NCBI RefSeq assembly: GCF_001562275.1
Contig: NZ_CP014304.1
Span: 1,984,001-2,048,000 of the forward strand
Direction: 5' to 3'
Length of the DNA stretch: 64,000 nucleotides
Source: Hymenobacter sp. PAMC 26628
GTDB lineage: Bacteria; Bacteroidota; Bacteroidia; Cytophagales; Hymenobacteraceae
Under the pieces are notes generated by a model. The model was not told the origin of the DNA. It worked only from the letters and a program-made list of their open reading frames with translations, and made no database searches. This document shows positions 7,947 to 16,983 of this stretch, piece after piece (the first letter of the stretch is position 1; each line of letters opens with the position of its first letter). Made by a program: the position numbers and the translations under genes.

Positions 7947-9389
7947 CTAATAGAGCACCAGCGTACTGAACGAATCGGCGGGCAGCTGCGGGACAAACGT
8001 GCGCGCACCCACCCGGATGGCCACGCTGCGGGCCACAGCGTCAGGGTTTTGGAGTACTACCACGATGCTACGGTCGAGGTTTTGAAACGCCAGCAAATTG
8101 GCGTAGGGGCCCCGGGCGGGCAGGCGCCGGGCCCCCGGCCGCACGTAGTGGCTGAGGTGCTTCATCAGGTAGTATTCGTGCGTCCACTGATAGGTTTGGG
8201 CGGCTTCGTCCACGGCCACCAGCGAGTTTTGGCGCCAGCCCCAGCGGCTGAGGCCCCCTTGCTTGAGCGCAATGTTCCAGTACAAGTAGGCGTTAGCGCC
8301 GTTGCCGAGGTACTGCTTCATCAGGTCCCAGGTGTAGCGGCAGTACTTCCAGTCGTTCTGGCCGTCGCCGCATTCCTGCTCCGACTGGTACAGGGCCAGG
8401 TCGGGGTAGCGGCGGTGGATGCCCGGGATGGCCGCCTTGCCCGCCCATTGGAAGCCCACGCCGTGCACGTAGGGCGCGCTGCGCGGGTCGCGCAGCACGG
8501 TGTCCACCAGCGCTTCGGTGGGCCGCTCCATGGTGCCGAAAAAAATATCGGTTTTGCTGGGCGCCATTTGGGGCCCCAGGTAGCCGATGAAGCGGGCCAG
8601 CCCGGTGGCCGTCCAGGGGCAGCTCGGGAACACCTGCGCCGAGTTGAACTCGTTCTGCGGCATCACCATGCCGATGGTGATGCCCTCGGCCTTATACGCT
8701 TCGATGAACTTGCGGAAGTACAAAGCATAGGCCGTGAAGTACTTATCGTCCTGGATGAACAGGTTGTGGCCCTCCTTGCCCTGGCGGTCCACGGGCAGGC
8801 CGTTGTCGGCCAGGGTCGGGAAGGCCTTGCGGGACTCGGGCCGCACGGCCGCGGCGGCGTAGTGGCGGTTGGCCTTCATCCAGGTGGGCGGGCTCCAGGG
8901 CGAGGCCCACAGGCGCAGGGCGGGGTACTGCCGCTGGGCCTGCTTGATGAACGGAATCAGCGTTTCCCGGTCGTTGGCAATGCTGAAGTTGGCCATCGAG
9001 AAATCGTCCGGCGTCTCGTCGTACGAGTACCAGTCGCGCGAGAAGTCGTTGGCTCCCACCGGCATCCGGCAAATGGTGAAGTTGGCCCCCACGCCCGGCG
9101 CAAACAGCTCCCGGAACACGCCGGCGCGCTCGGCCGCCGGCAGCAGGGCCAGCGACGTCCAGCCCAGCTCATTGAAGCAGGCGCCGAAGCCGGTAATGGT
9201 TTGCGCCGGGTGCGTCAGGTCAATTTCGGCGTCGGCGGGGCCCCGGGCGGTGGTGGCGCGCGGCGCGGGCTGGGTGCGCCAGGGGGCCGTGGCGGTGGTC
9301 GTGACCCAGGCCGTGGCCGGTTGGGGCTGGGCCCGGGCCCACTGGGACCCCAGTGCGAGAGCGGCGCCGGCGAATAGTTTTGGCAGCAT
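7947..9389 (-). CDS. Glycoside hydrolase family 30 (beta-1,6-glucanase/glucosylceramidase-like)
   Basis: Starting at the ATG at 9387-9389 (MLPKLFAGAALALGSQWARA, a signal peptide) the protein has 480 residues, normal for GH30. The first part contains the conserved GFGACFNELGW and MPVGANDFS. LWASPWSPPTWMK follows. The acid/base Glu is in VMPQNEF and the nucleophile Glu in LYQSEQECG. A C-terminal beta domain ends DSFSTLVLY. These are the GH30 fold and catalytic motifs. Likely substrates are beta-1,6- or beta-1,3-linked glucans in the periplasm; the exact linkage cannot be inferred. It lies between a SusD gene stub upstream and a ruined GH3 gene downstream, so it is a survivor of a polysaccharide-utilisation locus. 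Confidence 0.9.
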   Translation of the reverse strand: MLPKLFAGAALALGSQWARAQPQPATAWVTTTATAPWRTQPAPRATTARGPADAEIDLTHPAQTITGFGACFNELGWTSLALLPAAERAGVFRELFAPGVGANFTICRMPVGANDFSRDWYSYDETPDDFSMANFSIANDRETLIPFIKQAQRQYPALRLWASPWSPPTWMKANRHYAAAAVRPESRKAFPTLADNGLPVDRQGKEGHNLFIQDDKYFTAYALYFRKFIEAYKAEGITIGMVMPQNEFNSAQVFPSCPWTATGLARFIGYLGPQMAPSKTDIFFGTMERPTEALVDTVLRDPRSAPYVHGVGFQWAGKAAIPGIHRRYPDLALYQSEQECGDGQNDWKYCRYTWDLMKQYLGNGANAYLYWNIALKQGGLSRWGWRQNSLVAVDEAAQTYQWTHEYYLMKHLSHYVRPGARRLPARGPYANLLAFQNLDRSIVVVLQNPDAVARSVAIRVGARTFVPQLPADSFSTLVLY

Positions 9390-9428
9390 AAGCGGTGGAA
9401 ATGGAGGTAAGGGGCTCCGCGGGGCCCC

Positions 9429-9460
9429 AAAAACGAACGGCCGTTGGATGCGGCCGTTCG
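9429..9460 (-). terminator. Terminator between susD stub and GH30
   Basis: The stem CGAACGGCCG (9434-9443) pairs with CGGCCGTTCG (9451-9460) across a 7-nt loop. On the minus strand it is followed by five T (9429-9433), so it would end transcription of the susD gene before GH30. Confidence 0.75.
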
Positions 9461-9477
9461 ATAAAAATAGCACCGGC

Positions 9478-9564
9478 TAGTAGCCCGGGTTCTGGGTCAG
9501 GTTGGCGTTCACGTTGAGCTCGGACTGCGGGATGGGGAGTAGGTTGTTGAACTTCTGCACGGCC
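9478..9564 (-). pseudogene. SusD/RagB C-terminal stub
   Basis: About 28 codons on the minus strand encode REAVQKFNNLLPIPQ, then ELNVNANLTQNPGY and a stop. LLPIP and NPGY at the extreme C-terminus are diagnostic of SusD-family outer-membrane glycan-binding lipoproteins. Nothing upstream in any frame continues the family, so more than 90 percent of the gene has been deleted along with any susC partner. The stub explains the orientation of GH30 and the GH3 pseudogene as the tail of a former SusC/D locus. Confidence 0.75.
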
Positions 9565-10018
9565 TCTCTTCTATTCCGCCGCGGAGGACGGGTACAGGGC
9601 CCGCAAAATGCTTGGCGATAAGGGCCCCAGGGCCCACGCCGCGCCTAATACTTTATTGGCAAAATAGGGAGTGCAGGCCCAGGTGTGCTTTATTTGCAAC
9701 ACACAAACGTTTGCAAGAAAAGTGCTTAATTTTTGTGCCGAACTCCGGCCAGGATTCTTCGCGCCCCTGGCCTTGCCCGCCGCGGCCCAGTCGCCCGCCG
9801 TTGGGCTGCAAGTGGTAGCCAATAATGTTTGCACGTGCGCAGCAGCCCGCTCGGTTCGGTACCGACCACGCCCAGCCGGCCCCTGGGGCCCCGACGCCGA
9901 CGCGGCCCCAACCGTACAATACGCCGGCAGCGCCGTAACCGTCAAAATGACTTAGAAATCCGCAGAATGCCGCGCGGGAAACCCCACGCGGTTAATTTTT
10001 CCTCACCCCCACTTTCAA
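9565..10018. other. Spacer upstream of GH3, no gene
   Basis: No reading frame here resembles a protein. It contains a LacI-type palindrome (9704-9713) and, just after it, a weak Bacteroidota-like -7 word (TAATTTTTG at 9727-9735). It must contain the promoter of the plus-strand GH3 gene. Confidence 0.4.
9704..9713. promoter_or_regulatory. Putative LacI-family operator
   Basis: The palindrome CAAACGTTTG lies in TTTGCAACACACAAACG and TTTGCAAG. Its CG-centred symmetry and TTGCAA flanks resemble operators of LacI-family sugar regulators. It sits between the SusD/GH30 remnant and the GH3 gene, both carbohydrate genes. No LacI regulator is encoded in the window, so the assignment is by motif and position only. 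Confidence 0.4.
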
Positions 10019-12310
10019 ATGCCCCTTTTCTCCATTCGCGCCCAAGCCCTGGTGGCGGCTGCGCTGTTTTGCGCCACTGCCGGCGCGGCTTCGGCCCAAA
10101 CCAAAAAGCCCGGGGCCCCCGCCGCCAAGCCCACGGCCAACGCCCAGCAGGCCCTGCTGGGCCACGAGGCCGAAATCGACGCCCTGCTCCAAAAGCTGAC
10201 GCTGGAGGAAAAGGTACACATGATCCACGCCAACTCGGCCTTCGCAGCCGGCGGCGTGCCGCGCCTGAACATTCCCGAAATCATGACCTCGGATGGACCC
10301 CACGGCGTGCGCCCCGAGCAGGGCCGCAACTGGGAGCCGCCCGTGGGCGCCAACGACGCCAGCTCGTACTTGCCCACCAACAACACGCTGGCCGCCACCT
10401 GGAACCCCGCCCTGGGCTACGCCTACGGCACGGTGCTGGGCAGCGAGGCCAACGCCCGCGGCAAGGACATCATTTTGGGCCCCGGCATCAACATCGTGCG
10501 GGCCCCGCTGAACGGGCGCAACTTCGAATACCTCAGCGAAGACCCGTTCCTGATTTCGCAGATGGTGGTGGGCTACATCAAAGGCGTGCAGAGCCAGGGC
10601 GTGTCGGCCTGCGTGAAGCACTTCGCGGCCAACAACCAGGAAATCCACCGCGACGACGTGGACGTGAGCATGAGCGAGCGGGCCCTGCGCGAAATCTACT
10701 TGCCGGGCTTTAAGGCCGCCATTCAGCAGGGCGGCGCCTTCTCGCTAATGGGTTCCTACAACAAGTTCCGGGGCACCTGGGCCACCGAAAACGCCTACCT
10801 GATGAACACCATCCTGAAAGGGGAGTGGGGATTCAAAGGCTTGGTGGTGAGCGACTGGGGCTCGGTGCACGACACCCAGGAGGCCCTGCGCAACGGCACC
10901 GACCTGGAGATGGGCACCGACCTGGCCCTGATGTACAAGAGCGTGGACCAGAGCGCCGCCACGGCCACGGCCAGCGCCGGGGCCCCTGCGCCCGCCCGCA
11001 GCTACTACGACCAGTTTTTCCTGGCCGACCCGGCCCTGGAGGCCATTAAAAAAGATCCGTCGCTGGTGCCCATGGTCGACGACAAGGTGCGCCGCATCCT
11101 GCGCGTGATGTACGCCACCCACATGCTCGGCGGCGCCAAGCGCCAGCCGGGGGCCCTGAATACCAAGGAGCACCAGGCCACCGCCCTCAAGGTGGCCGAG
11201 GAAGGCATCGTGCTGCTCAAGAACGACGGCAACCTGCTGCCGCTCAAGAAGTCGGTGAAAACCGTGGCCGTCATCGGGGCCAACGCCGAGCGCGCCAACT
11301 CGATGGGCGGCGGCAGCTCGCAGCTCAAGGCCAAGTACGAAATCACGCCGTTGCAGGGCCTCAAAAATGCGCTGGGCCCCGGCGTGACCGTGACGTATGC
11401 GCCGGGCTACACCATTGCCCGCGACCAGAAGGCCGACCCTGCCCTCATTGCCCAGGCCGTGGCCGCTGCCAAGACCGCCGACGAAGTCGTGTTCGTGGGC
11501 GGCTCCACCCACGGCTACGACTACACGAAGTGGAGCGACAACGCCTATGACGCCGAGGGCACCGACAAGCCCGACATGAAAATGCCGTTTGGCCAGGACG
11601 AGCTGGTGCAGGCCGTGCTGGCCGCCAACCCCCGCACCGTGGTAGTGTTGCTCGGTGGGGGCCCCATCGATGTGTCGGCCTGGGCCGGCCGGGCCCGGGC
11701 CGTGGTGGAGGCCTGGTACCCCGGCATGGAGGGCGGCAACGCCATTGCCCACGTGCTGTTCGGCGACGTGAACCCCTCGGGCAAGCTGCCCTTCACCTTC
11801 CCAGCCAAGCTCGAAGACTCGCCCGTGTACAAGCTGGGCGAGTACCCCAGCAGCCCCGGCGACCCGCTGAAGGAGGTGTACAAGGACGACATCTACGTGG
11901 GCTACCGCTACTACGACACCTACAAAGTAGCCCCGCAGTACCCCTTCGGCTACGGCCTGAGCTACACCACTTTCAAGTACGGGGCCCTAACGGTGACGCC
12001 CGGCCCGCAGAGCGCCACCGTGAAGCTGAGCGTGACCAACAGCGGCCGCGTGGCCGGCGCCGAAGTGGTGCAGCTCTACGTGCACGACAACCAGACCGCC
12101 GTGAAGCGCCCCGAGAAGGAGCTGAAGGCCTTCGGGAAGGTATTCCTCAAGCCCGGCGAAACCAAAACCGTGACCCTGGCGCTGCCCGCCGACTCGTTCA
12201 AGTACTACAACGAAAGCAAAAAGCAGTGGGTGCTGGCCCCGGGTAAGTTCAACCTGCTGGTAGGTAGCTCCTCGCGCGACATCCGCCAAACGGGCACCGT
12301 GAAGCTGTAG
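10019..12310 (+). CDS. Beta-glucosidase, glycoside hydrolase family 3 (BglX-type)
   Basis: This intact 763-residue GH3 enzyme starts with a signal peptide (MPLFSIRAQALVAAALFCAT, cleaved near ASA-QT). The N-terminal TIM-barrel carries MTSDGPHGVR, IVRAPLNGRNFEY and the nucleophile Asp in LVVSDWGSVHD. The alpha/beta sandwich follows, with a glycine-rich GSTHGYDY segment and EGGNAIAHVLFGDVNPSGKL. The C-terminal fibronectin-III-like domain (VAGAEVVQLYVHD) is complete. It should hydrolyse terminal beta-D-glucosides in the periplasm. It is a paralogue of the disrupted GH3 gene at 5779-7918. The last codons form part of a long hairpin shared with the convergent aminotransferase gene. Confidence 0.94.
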   Translation: MPLFSIRAQALVAAALFCATAGAASAQTKKPGAPAAKPTANAQQALLGHEAEIDALLQKLTLEEKVHMIHANSAFAAGGVPRLNIPEIMTSDGPHGVRPEQGRNWEPPVGANDASSYLPTNNTLAATWNPALGYAYGTVLGSEANARGKDIILGPGINIVRAPLNGRNFEYLSEDPFLISQMVVGYIKGVQSQGVSACVKHFAANNQEIHRDDVDVSMSERALREIYLPGFKAAIQQGGAFSLMGSYNKFRGTWATENAYLMNTILKGEWGFKGLVVSDWGSVHDTQEALRNGTDLEMGTDLALMYKSVDQSAATATASAGAPAPARSYYDQFFLADPALEAIKKDPSLVPMVDDKVRRILRVMYATHMLGGAKRQPGALNTKEHQATALKVAEEGIVLLKNDGNLLPLKKSVKTVAVIGANAERANSMGGGSSQLKAKYEITPLQGLKNALGPGVTVTYAPGYTIARDQKADPALIAQAVAAAKTADEVVFVGGSTHGYDYTKWSDNAYDAEGTDKPDMKMPFGQDELVQAVLAANPRTVVVLLGGGPIDVSAWAGRARAVVEAWYPGMEGGNAIAHVLFGDVNPSGKLPFTFPAKLEDSPVYKLGEYPSSPGDPLKEVYKDDIYVGYRYYDTYKVAPQYPFGYGLSYTTFKYGALTVTPGPQSATVKLSVTNSGRVAGAEVVQLYVHDNQTAVKRPEKELKAFGKVFLKPGETKTVTLALPADSFKYYNESKKQWVLAPGKFNLLVGSSSRDIRQTGTVKL

Positions 12311-12411
12311 AGAGTTAAAAGTTGAGCGTTAAAAGTTAAAATCCGGACCTCGTAAAGAAGTCCGGATTTTAACTTTTAACGCTCAACTTTTAACTCTCTA
12401 CAGCTTCACGG
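12297..12411. terminator. 52-bp perfect hairpin joining the ends of two convergent genes
   Basis: Arms 12297-12348 and 12360-12411 are exact reverse complements with an 11-nt loop. The arms begin CCGTGAAGCTGTAG, so both convergent genes end in the same codons (V-K-L-stop). The rest of the stem contains two GTTAAAAGTT words and TCCGGAC. It should act as a bidirectional terminator. Such a long perfect stem covering coding ends is unusual. Confidence 0.9.
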
Positions 12412-13675
12412 GCTCGCGCACGCCCAGCGCGTCGAGCGCGGCCGGTAGGCGCAGCAGCGCCGCATCGATGGAGGCCATGGACTCGGCACCGACTGAGAGG
12501 CGGAACCACGGGTCGGTGGCGTCGGCCCCGAAGGCGCTGAACGGCACCGCGGCCAACCCGGCGGCCTGAATGAGGTAGGAGGCCACATCTTTGGTGGTGG
12601 CCAGCACTTGGCCGGCGGGCGTGGTGCGGCCCACCGCGTCGATGCGGGCGGTGAGGTAGATGGCCCCGGCCGGCGCAATGGCGGCCACCGGGTAGCCCTG
12701 GGCCTCCAGGGCCCCCAGGCCGTCGTAGAGGGCTTGCAGGCTGCGCTGCAAGCCGGCTTTGATGCCGTCGAGGAAGGCATCGACAGGCCCAGTTTGGGGC
12801 AGGAACTTGGCGGCGGCCACCTGCTCGGCTTTGGGGGCCCAGGCCCCCACGTGGCCCAGGATGGCCTTCATCTGGTCAATTACCAGGGCGGGCCCGAAGG
12901 CGTAGCCCACGCGCACGCCGGTGGCGGCGAAGCACTTCGAGAGGCCGTCGATGTAGAGCACGTACTCGCGCAGGGCGGGGCGCAGGCTTACGGGGTCGAA
13001 GTGCTCGGTTTCGCCGAAGGTCAGCAGCCAGTAAATCTGGTCGTAGAGGATGTAGAGCGGCTTTTCGTTGGGGCCCCGGCGCTGGTTTTCGAGCAGCACC
13101 AGGTCGCAGATTTCTTCCAGCGCGGCCTTGGTGAATACCGTGCCGGTGGGGTTCAGCGGCGAGCACAGGGCCAGCAGCGTGGCCCCGGCCAGGTGGGGGG
13201 CCAGGTCGGCGGCGGTGGGCATGAAGTCGGCTTCGGGGCGGGTGGGCACGGCCACGGGCGTGGCCCCGGTGAGGTGGCAGTAGTGGTTGTTGTTCCACGA
13301 CGGCACCGGGAACACCACCCGGTCGCCGGCATCCACCAGGGCCCGGTAGGCGGCGTAGATGAGCGGGCGCGAGCCCCCAGCCACCAAAAATTCGGCCGGC
13401 GTGTACGTCAGGCCCTGCCGCTGGTGCACAAAATCGGCCGCCGCTTGGCGCAGCTCGGCAATGCCGGGCGCGGGCGGGTAGTTGGTCTGGTGCTGCTGGT
13501 AAGCGGCGATAATGCCCTCCTGCAAGCCCTCGGGAATTGGGAACAGGGCGGGGTCGAAGTCGCCGATGGTGAGGTTGCAGATGGTCGCGCCCTGGCGCAC
13601 CATATCACTCACCTCGTTGCCTATTTTGATGATTTCGGAGCCGCTGAGGCCCGCGGCCAGGTGCGATATTTTCAT
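12398..13675 (-). CDS. PLP-dependent aminotransferase, class I/II (fold type I)
   Basis: Starting at the ATG at 13673-13675 (MKISHLAAGLSGSEIIKIG), the 425-residue protein shows the fold-type-I pattern. There is an N-terminal substrate segment (TIGDFDP), the NPTGTVF turn, YDQIYWLL (PLP-phenol Asp) and the Schiff-base Lys in IDGLSKCFAATGVRVGY. Family members transfer amino groups between aspartate, aromatic or related amino acids and 2-oxo acids in the cytoplasm; the substrate is not determinable here. A longer frame upstream lacks conserved sequence. It is monocistronic, facing the GH3 gene across a shared hairpin. Confidence 0.9.
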   Translation of the reverse strand: MKISHLAAGLSGSEIIKIGNEVSDMVRQGATICNLTIGDFDPALFPIPEGLQEGIIAAYQQHQTNYPPAPGIAELRQAAADFVHQRQGLTYTPAEFLVAGGSRPLIYAAYRALVDAGDRVVFPVPSWNNNHYCHLTGATPVAVPTRPEADFMPTAADLAPHLAGATLLALCSPLNPTGTVFTKAALEEICDLVLLENQRRGPNEKPLYILYDQIYWLLTFGETEHFDPVSLRPALREYVLYIDGLSKCFAATGVRVGYAFGPALVIDQMKAILGHVGAWAPKAEQVAAAKFLPQTGPVDAFLDGIKAGLQRSLQALYDGLGALEAQGYPVAAIAPAGAIYLTARIDAVGRTTPAGQVLATTKDVASYLIQAAGLAAVPFSAFGADATDPWFRLSVGAESMASIDAALLRLPAALDALGVREPVKL

Positions 13676-13768
13676 GGATAGGTGGGGAAAGTAAGTCCAG
13701 TTGGCGAGGCAAAGGTATTGCCCCCGCAACAACCGGCTTGCCGCCCAGGTTGCCCCAGGGCCCCACGG

Positions 13769-16198
13769 CTACTGCCCAGCGGCGCGGCGCAGCTCATCCT
13801 CGGCCCCGGCGGCGCGCTTGCGGGCCCCCGCCACCTTGGTACTACCGAAGCGGTAGGTGAAGGCCAGCGTGACCACCCGCGTGTCCTGCCGCTGGTAGAA
13901 GGTTTCCGAAAAGGTGGCGTATGTCTGGGTCGAGCGGACGGGCGTGGTGTAGAACACGTCGGCCACGTTCAGGCGCAGCGTGGCCTGCTGGGCCCACAGG
14001 CTTTTCTGCACGCCGGCCCCCACCTGGCCGCGGTATTTTAGCCGCTCGTAGCCAAAGGTTTCGCCGGTTTCGAAGTTCGTGCTTAGCTCGCCCGTCCAGC
14101 CGCCGGGCAGGGCAAACGTGTTGCTGCCGGTGAAGGTGAGGGCCGGCCGGTGGTTGACGGGTGGGCCCCCCGCGGGCCCCCCCACAAAGCGGGCGTAGTA
14201 GAGCACAGCGTTGCCGTAGAACGTCCACCACGGGGCCAGCGTAAGCGGCGCCGTGAGGGTGAGGGCGTAATTGTGCTGCACGGCCAGGTTCACGCTTTGG
14301 CTTACCACCAGCAAGTTGCCGTCGGGCGAAGGCTGGCTTTGAATGGCAATGGGCCGGTCGGTGCGGCTGTAGCTGAGGCCGGTGCTGAACTTCTGGCGGA
14401 AGGTGTGGGTCAGCTCCACGTTGTAGCTGGTGGCGGGCACCAGATCAGGGTTGCCCGAGCCGTACGAGGTGGGGTCGATGTAGACGCGCAACGGGTTCAC
14501 CTGGCTGTAGTTGGGGCGCTCGATGCGGCGGCTCAGGGCCAGGGCCAGCGCGTGCCGGTCGTTGAGCGTGTGCTCCACCGATAGGCTCGGAAATAGTTGG
14601 AAGTAGTGGCGTTCGAAGTTGTCGGCCCCGCTCGCCGATTGGCCCAGCGTGTTGGTTTGCTCGGCGCGCAAGCCAGCTTGCAGCCCCGTGCGGGCCCCGG
14701 CGCGGCGCAGGATGCCGTAGGCGGCGTTCACGTTCTCGTCGTAGCGAAACGCGTTGGAAATGGCCAGGTCCCGCGCCGTGATGCCGTTCTGGGTGCGGTC
14801 AAACGCCACGTCATTGTCTGAGCGCACGCTTGTGACCTTGGCCCCAGCTTCTAGGCGCACGCGGTGGGGCAGGGGCCGGGCATAGTCGGCCTTCACCGAT
14901 TCGATGTAGAGGGTACTTTCTTGATTGCCAGCGAGCCAGTCCGGGACCCCGCTGGGCTGGTCGTAGGCCGTGGCCAGGCCGGTGAGCCGGCGGACGTCGT
15001 AGCGGGCATAGTCAGCGTCGGCCGAGAGCGTGGCGGCCCCGGCCGAATCGGCAAAGGCGTGGCGTAGGTTGGCGTTGAGCGTCACGCTGGGGCGGCGCAC
15101 GTCTTGGTCGATGGTGGCGTGGTAGCGGCTGGCCAGGGCCCCCGCGCCGTCGTACCGGCTCGTCTGGTTTTGGTTGGTGCTGGTGAGCCCGCTAATAAGG
15201 CCACTGGCGGTTACGCCCACCAGGGTACGGGCCGATAGATTGTAATCGACCCCGGCCTTGAAGGCGTGCGACTGCAAGTGGCTCGTCAGGTCGTTGTTCT
15301 GCGCGCTGCTGCTGCTGGGGCCCCCAGTCGGCGCAAATTGCCGCTCAATATCGACCCGCACGAAGCCGCCCCGGTCGGAGTAGGTGTAGTTGCCGAAGGC
15401 GTTGACCTGCTGGCGGCGGTAATTCAGGGCCCCACCGCCCGTGAACTTGCCGTACTCGCCGCGGCCGTAGGCGGCGTTCACGCTGCCGTTGGTGCCCAGG
15501 CGCTGGTCTTTTTTGAGGTGAATGGCGATGACGCCGGCCGTGCCCTGGGCGTCGTAGCTGGCGGGCGGGTTGGTAATCAGCTCAATGGTGCTCACCTGCT
15601 CGGCCGGTAGAGCCCGCAGCAAGTCGGCCAGCTCGGCGCCGGTCAGGGCCAGCCGCTTGCCGTCGAGCAGCACCAGCAGGCCCTGGCGGCCGCGCAGGCT
15701 CAGGTTGCCCTCCGCGTCGAGGGTCACGCCCGGGGCCCGGCCCAGCAGTTGGACGGTGGTGGCGCCGGCCGCCAGCGGGCTGTTTTCCACGTTCAGTACG
15801 GTGCGGTCGGCCAGGTGCTCGTACAGCGGCCGGGCAGTCGTTACGGACACCTCCTTTAGGGCCGTGCTGGCGCTGCGGGCCAGTAGCAGCGGCGGCAGTG
15901 TCAGGCCCGCGGCCGGCAGCTCGAATACCGGGCTCCAGCGGCGCCGGTAGCCCACCTGCGCCGCCGACACCAGGTAGCGCCCGCCCGCCGCCGCCTCCAG
16001 CTGGAACGTGCCCTGGGCCCCGGTGAACTCCGCCTTCACCGCCACCGAGTCGGCGGCGCGGTGCAGTGTGATAGTGGCAAAGACCACGGGGGCCCCGCCC
16101 GCGCTGTCGGCCACGGTGCCGCGCACGGCGGGAACCGACTGGGCTGCGCCAGCCACCGGCACAGCCAGCCCCAAGCTGGCTATGGCCACGCAACGCAT
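13769..16198 (-). CDS. Outer-membrane beta-barrel receptor, TonB-dependent-like (carboxypeptidase-regulatory plus plug domains)
   Basis: The start MRCVAIASLGLAVPVAGAAQ gives a clean signal peptide; an in-frame ATG at 16235-16237 would add 13 residues. A carboxypeptidase-regulatory-like domain follows (VRGTVADSAGGAPVVFATI). Next is a plug-like region with VTTARPLYEHLADRTVLNVE and STIELITNPPASYDAQGTAG. The rest, to about residue 800, is an OMP_b-brl_3 type barrel rich in alternating aromatic strands, ending with basic, Ala-rich residues rather than a terminal Phe. Such proteins import large substrates across the outer membrane or serve as adhesin-like barrels. The substrate is unknown. No SusD partner is adjacent. 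Confidence 0.87.
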   Translation of the reverse strand: MRCVAIASLGLAVPVAGAAQSVPAVRGTVADSAGGAPVVFATITLHRAADSVAVKAEFTGAQGTFQLEAAAGGRYLVSAAQVGYRRRWSPVFELPAAGLTLPPLLLARSASTALKEVSVTTARPLYEHLADRTVLNVENSPLAAGATTVQLLGRAPGVTLDAEGNLSLRGRQGLLVLLDGKRLALTGAELADLLRALPAEQVSTIELITNPPASYDAQGTAGVIAIHLKKDQRLGTNGSVNAAYGRGEYGKFTGGGALNYRRQQVNAFGNYTYSDRGGFVRVDIERQFAPTGGPSSSSAQNNDLTSHLQSHAFKAGVDYNLSARTLVGVTASGLISGLTSTNQNQTSRYDGAGALASRYHATIDQDVRRPSVTLNANLRHAFADSAGAATLSADADYARYDVRRLTGLATAYDQPSGVPDWLAGNQESTLYIESVKADYARPLPHRVRLEAGAKVTSVRSDNDVAFDRTQNGITARDLAISNAFRYDENVNAAYGILRRAGARTGLQAGLRAEQTNTLGQSASGADNFERHYFQLFPSLSVEHTLNDRHALALALSRRIERPNYSQVNPLRVYIDPTSYGSGNPDLVPATSYNVELTHTFRQKFSTGLSYSRTDRPIAIQSQPSPDGNLLVVSQSVNLAVQHNYALTLTAPLTLAPWWTFYGNAVLYYARFVGGPAGGPPVNHRPALTFTGSNTFALPGGWTGELSTNFETGETFGYERLKYRGQVGAGVQKSLWAQQATLRLNVADVFYTTPVRSTQTYATFSETFYQRQDTRVVTLAFTYRFGSTKVAGARKRAAGAEDELRRAAGQ

Positions 16199-16545
16199 GA
16201 AAATAAAATATAACCTTGTTGAGGAAAAATTGGGCATAGGCCTTATAAGCGTCCAAAAATAGCGCGACGGCCGGGGCCCGGGGAGCGGGGCGGGGCGCAG
16301 CAAAAAAGCTTTCCCGCCTTTTCGGCTGCTGGAGCGCGTTCGGGGCTACCGCTGGGGGCCAGCTGGGTTGCTTATAATCAGCGTATTATCTATAAATAAT
16401 GTGGGAGTTGCAGCCTTGGAAGCATTGAAAGATAGAAGCAAAGGCGCCCATTTTCCAATGTTTTTTACCCCTTTTCGCCCTGGCGGGCCGGGTACCACGG
16501 CGGCGGCGGCGGCGCCGGCCGCCGGGCGGTTGGTATTTTTGCCCG

Positions 16546-16983
16546 ATGCTTCCCGTTCAGCTTTCCGTGGCGACCCTCGCCGACCTGCCCGCCGCTGCCC
16601 AGCAGCTCGCCGCCGCCATTGCCGCCAGCGGCTGCCCGGTGGTGGCCCTGGTGGGCGAAATGGGCGCCGGCAAAACCACCCTCGTGCGGGCCCTGGGCGC
16701 GGCGCTGGGCATCGCCGATGACATCAGCAGCCCCACCTTTGCCTTAGTGCACGAGTACCGCGACGGGCGCGGGGCCCCAGTGTACCACTTCGACTTTTAT
16801 CGTATCGATTCCGTCGACGAGGCCGTTCGGATCGGGGCCACCGAGTACTTCGATTCGGGGTATCTTTGCTTGGTAGAATGGCCCGACCGCGTGGCAGCAT
16901 TGCTGCCCGTGCCTCGGCTCGAACTTACCCTTATCCCCACGGGCCCCGAAGCGCGGGAAATCGAATTAAAACTTATAAATTAA
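16546..16983 (+). CDS. tsaE: tRNA threonylcarbamoyladenosine biosynthesis ATPase TsaE
   Basis: The 145-residue protein has the TsaE length and motifs. It has Walker A GEMGAGKTTLVRALG near residues 38-52, SSPTFALVHEY, YHFDFYRI and the C-terminal WPDRVAALLP. TsaE is the ATPase that works with TsaB and TsaD to make t6A at position 37 of ANN-decoding tRNAs. It is followed by ald after an AT-rich hairpin. In related genomes this pair commonly follows porX directly. The stop codon lies inside the left hairpin arm. Confidence 0.95.
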   Translation: MLPVQLSVATLADLPAAAQQLAAAIAASGCPVVALVGEMGAGKTTLVRALGAALGIADDISSPTFALVHEYRDGRGAPVYHFDFYRIDSVDEAVRIGATEYFDSGYLCLVEWPDRVAALLPVPRLELTLIPTGPEAREIELKLIN

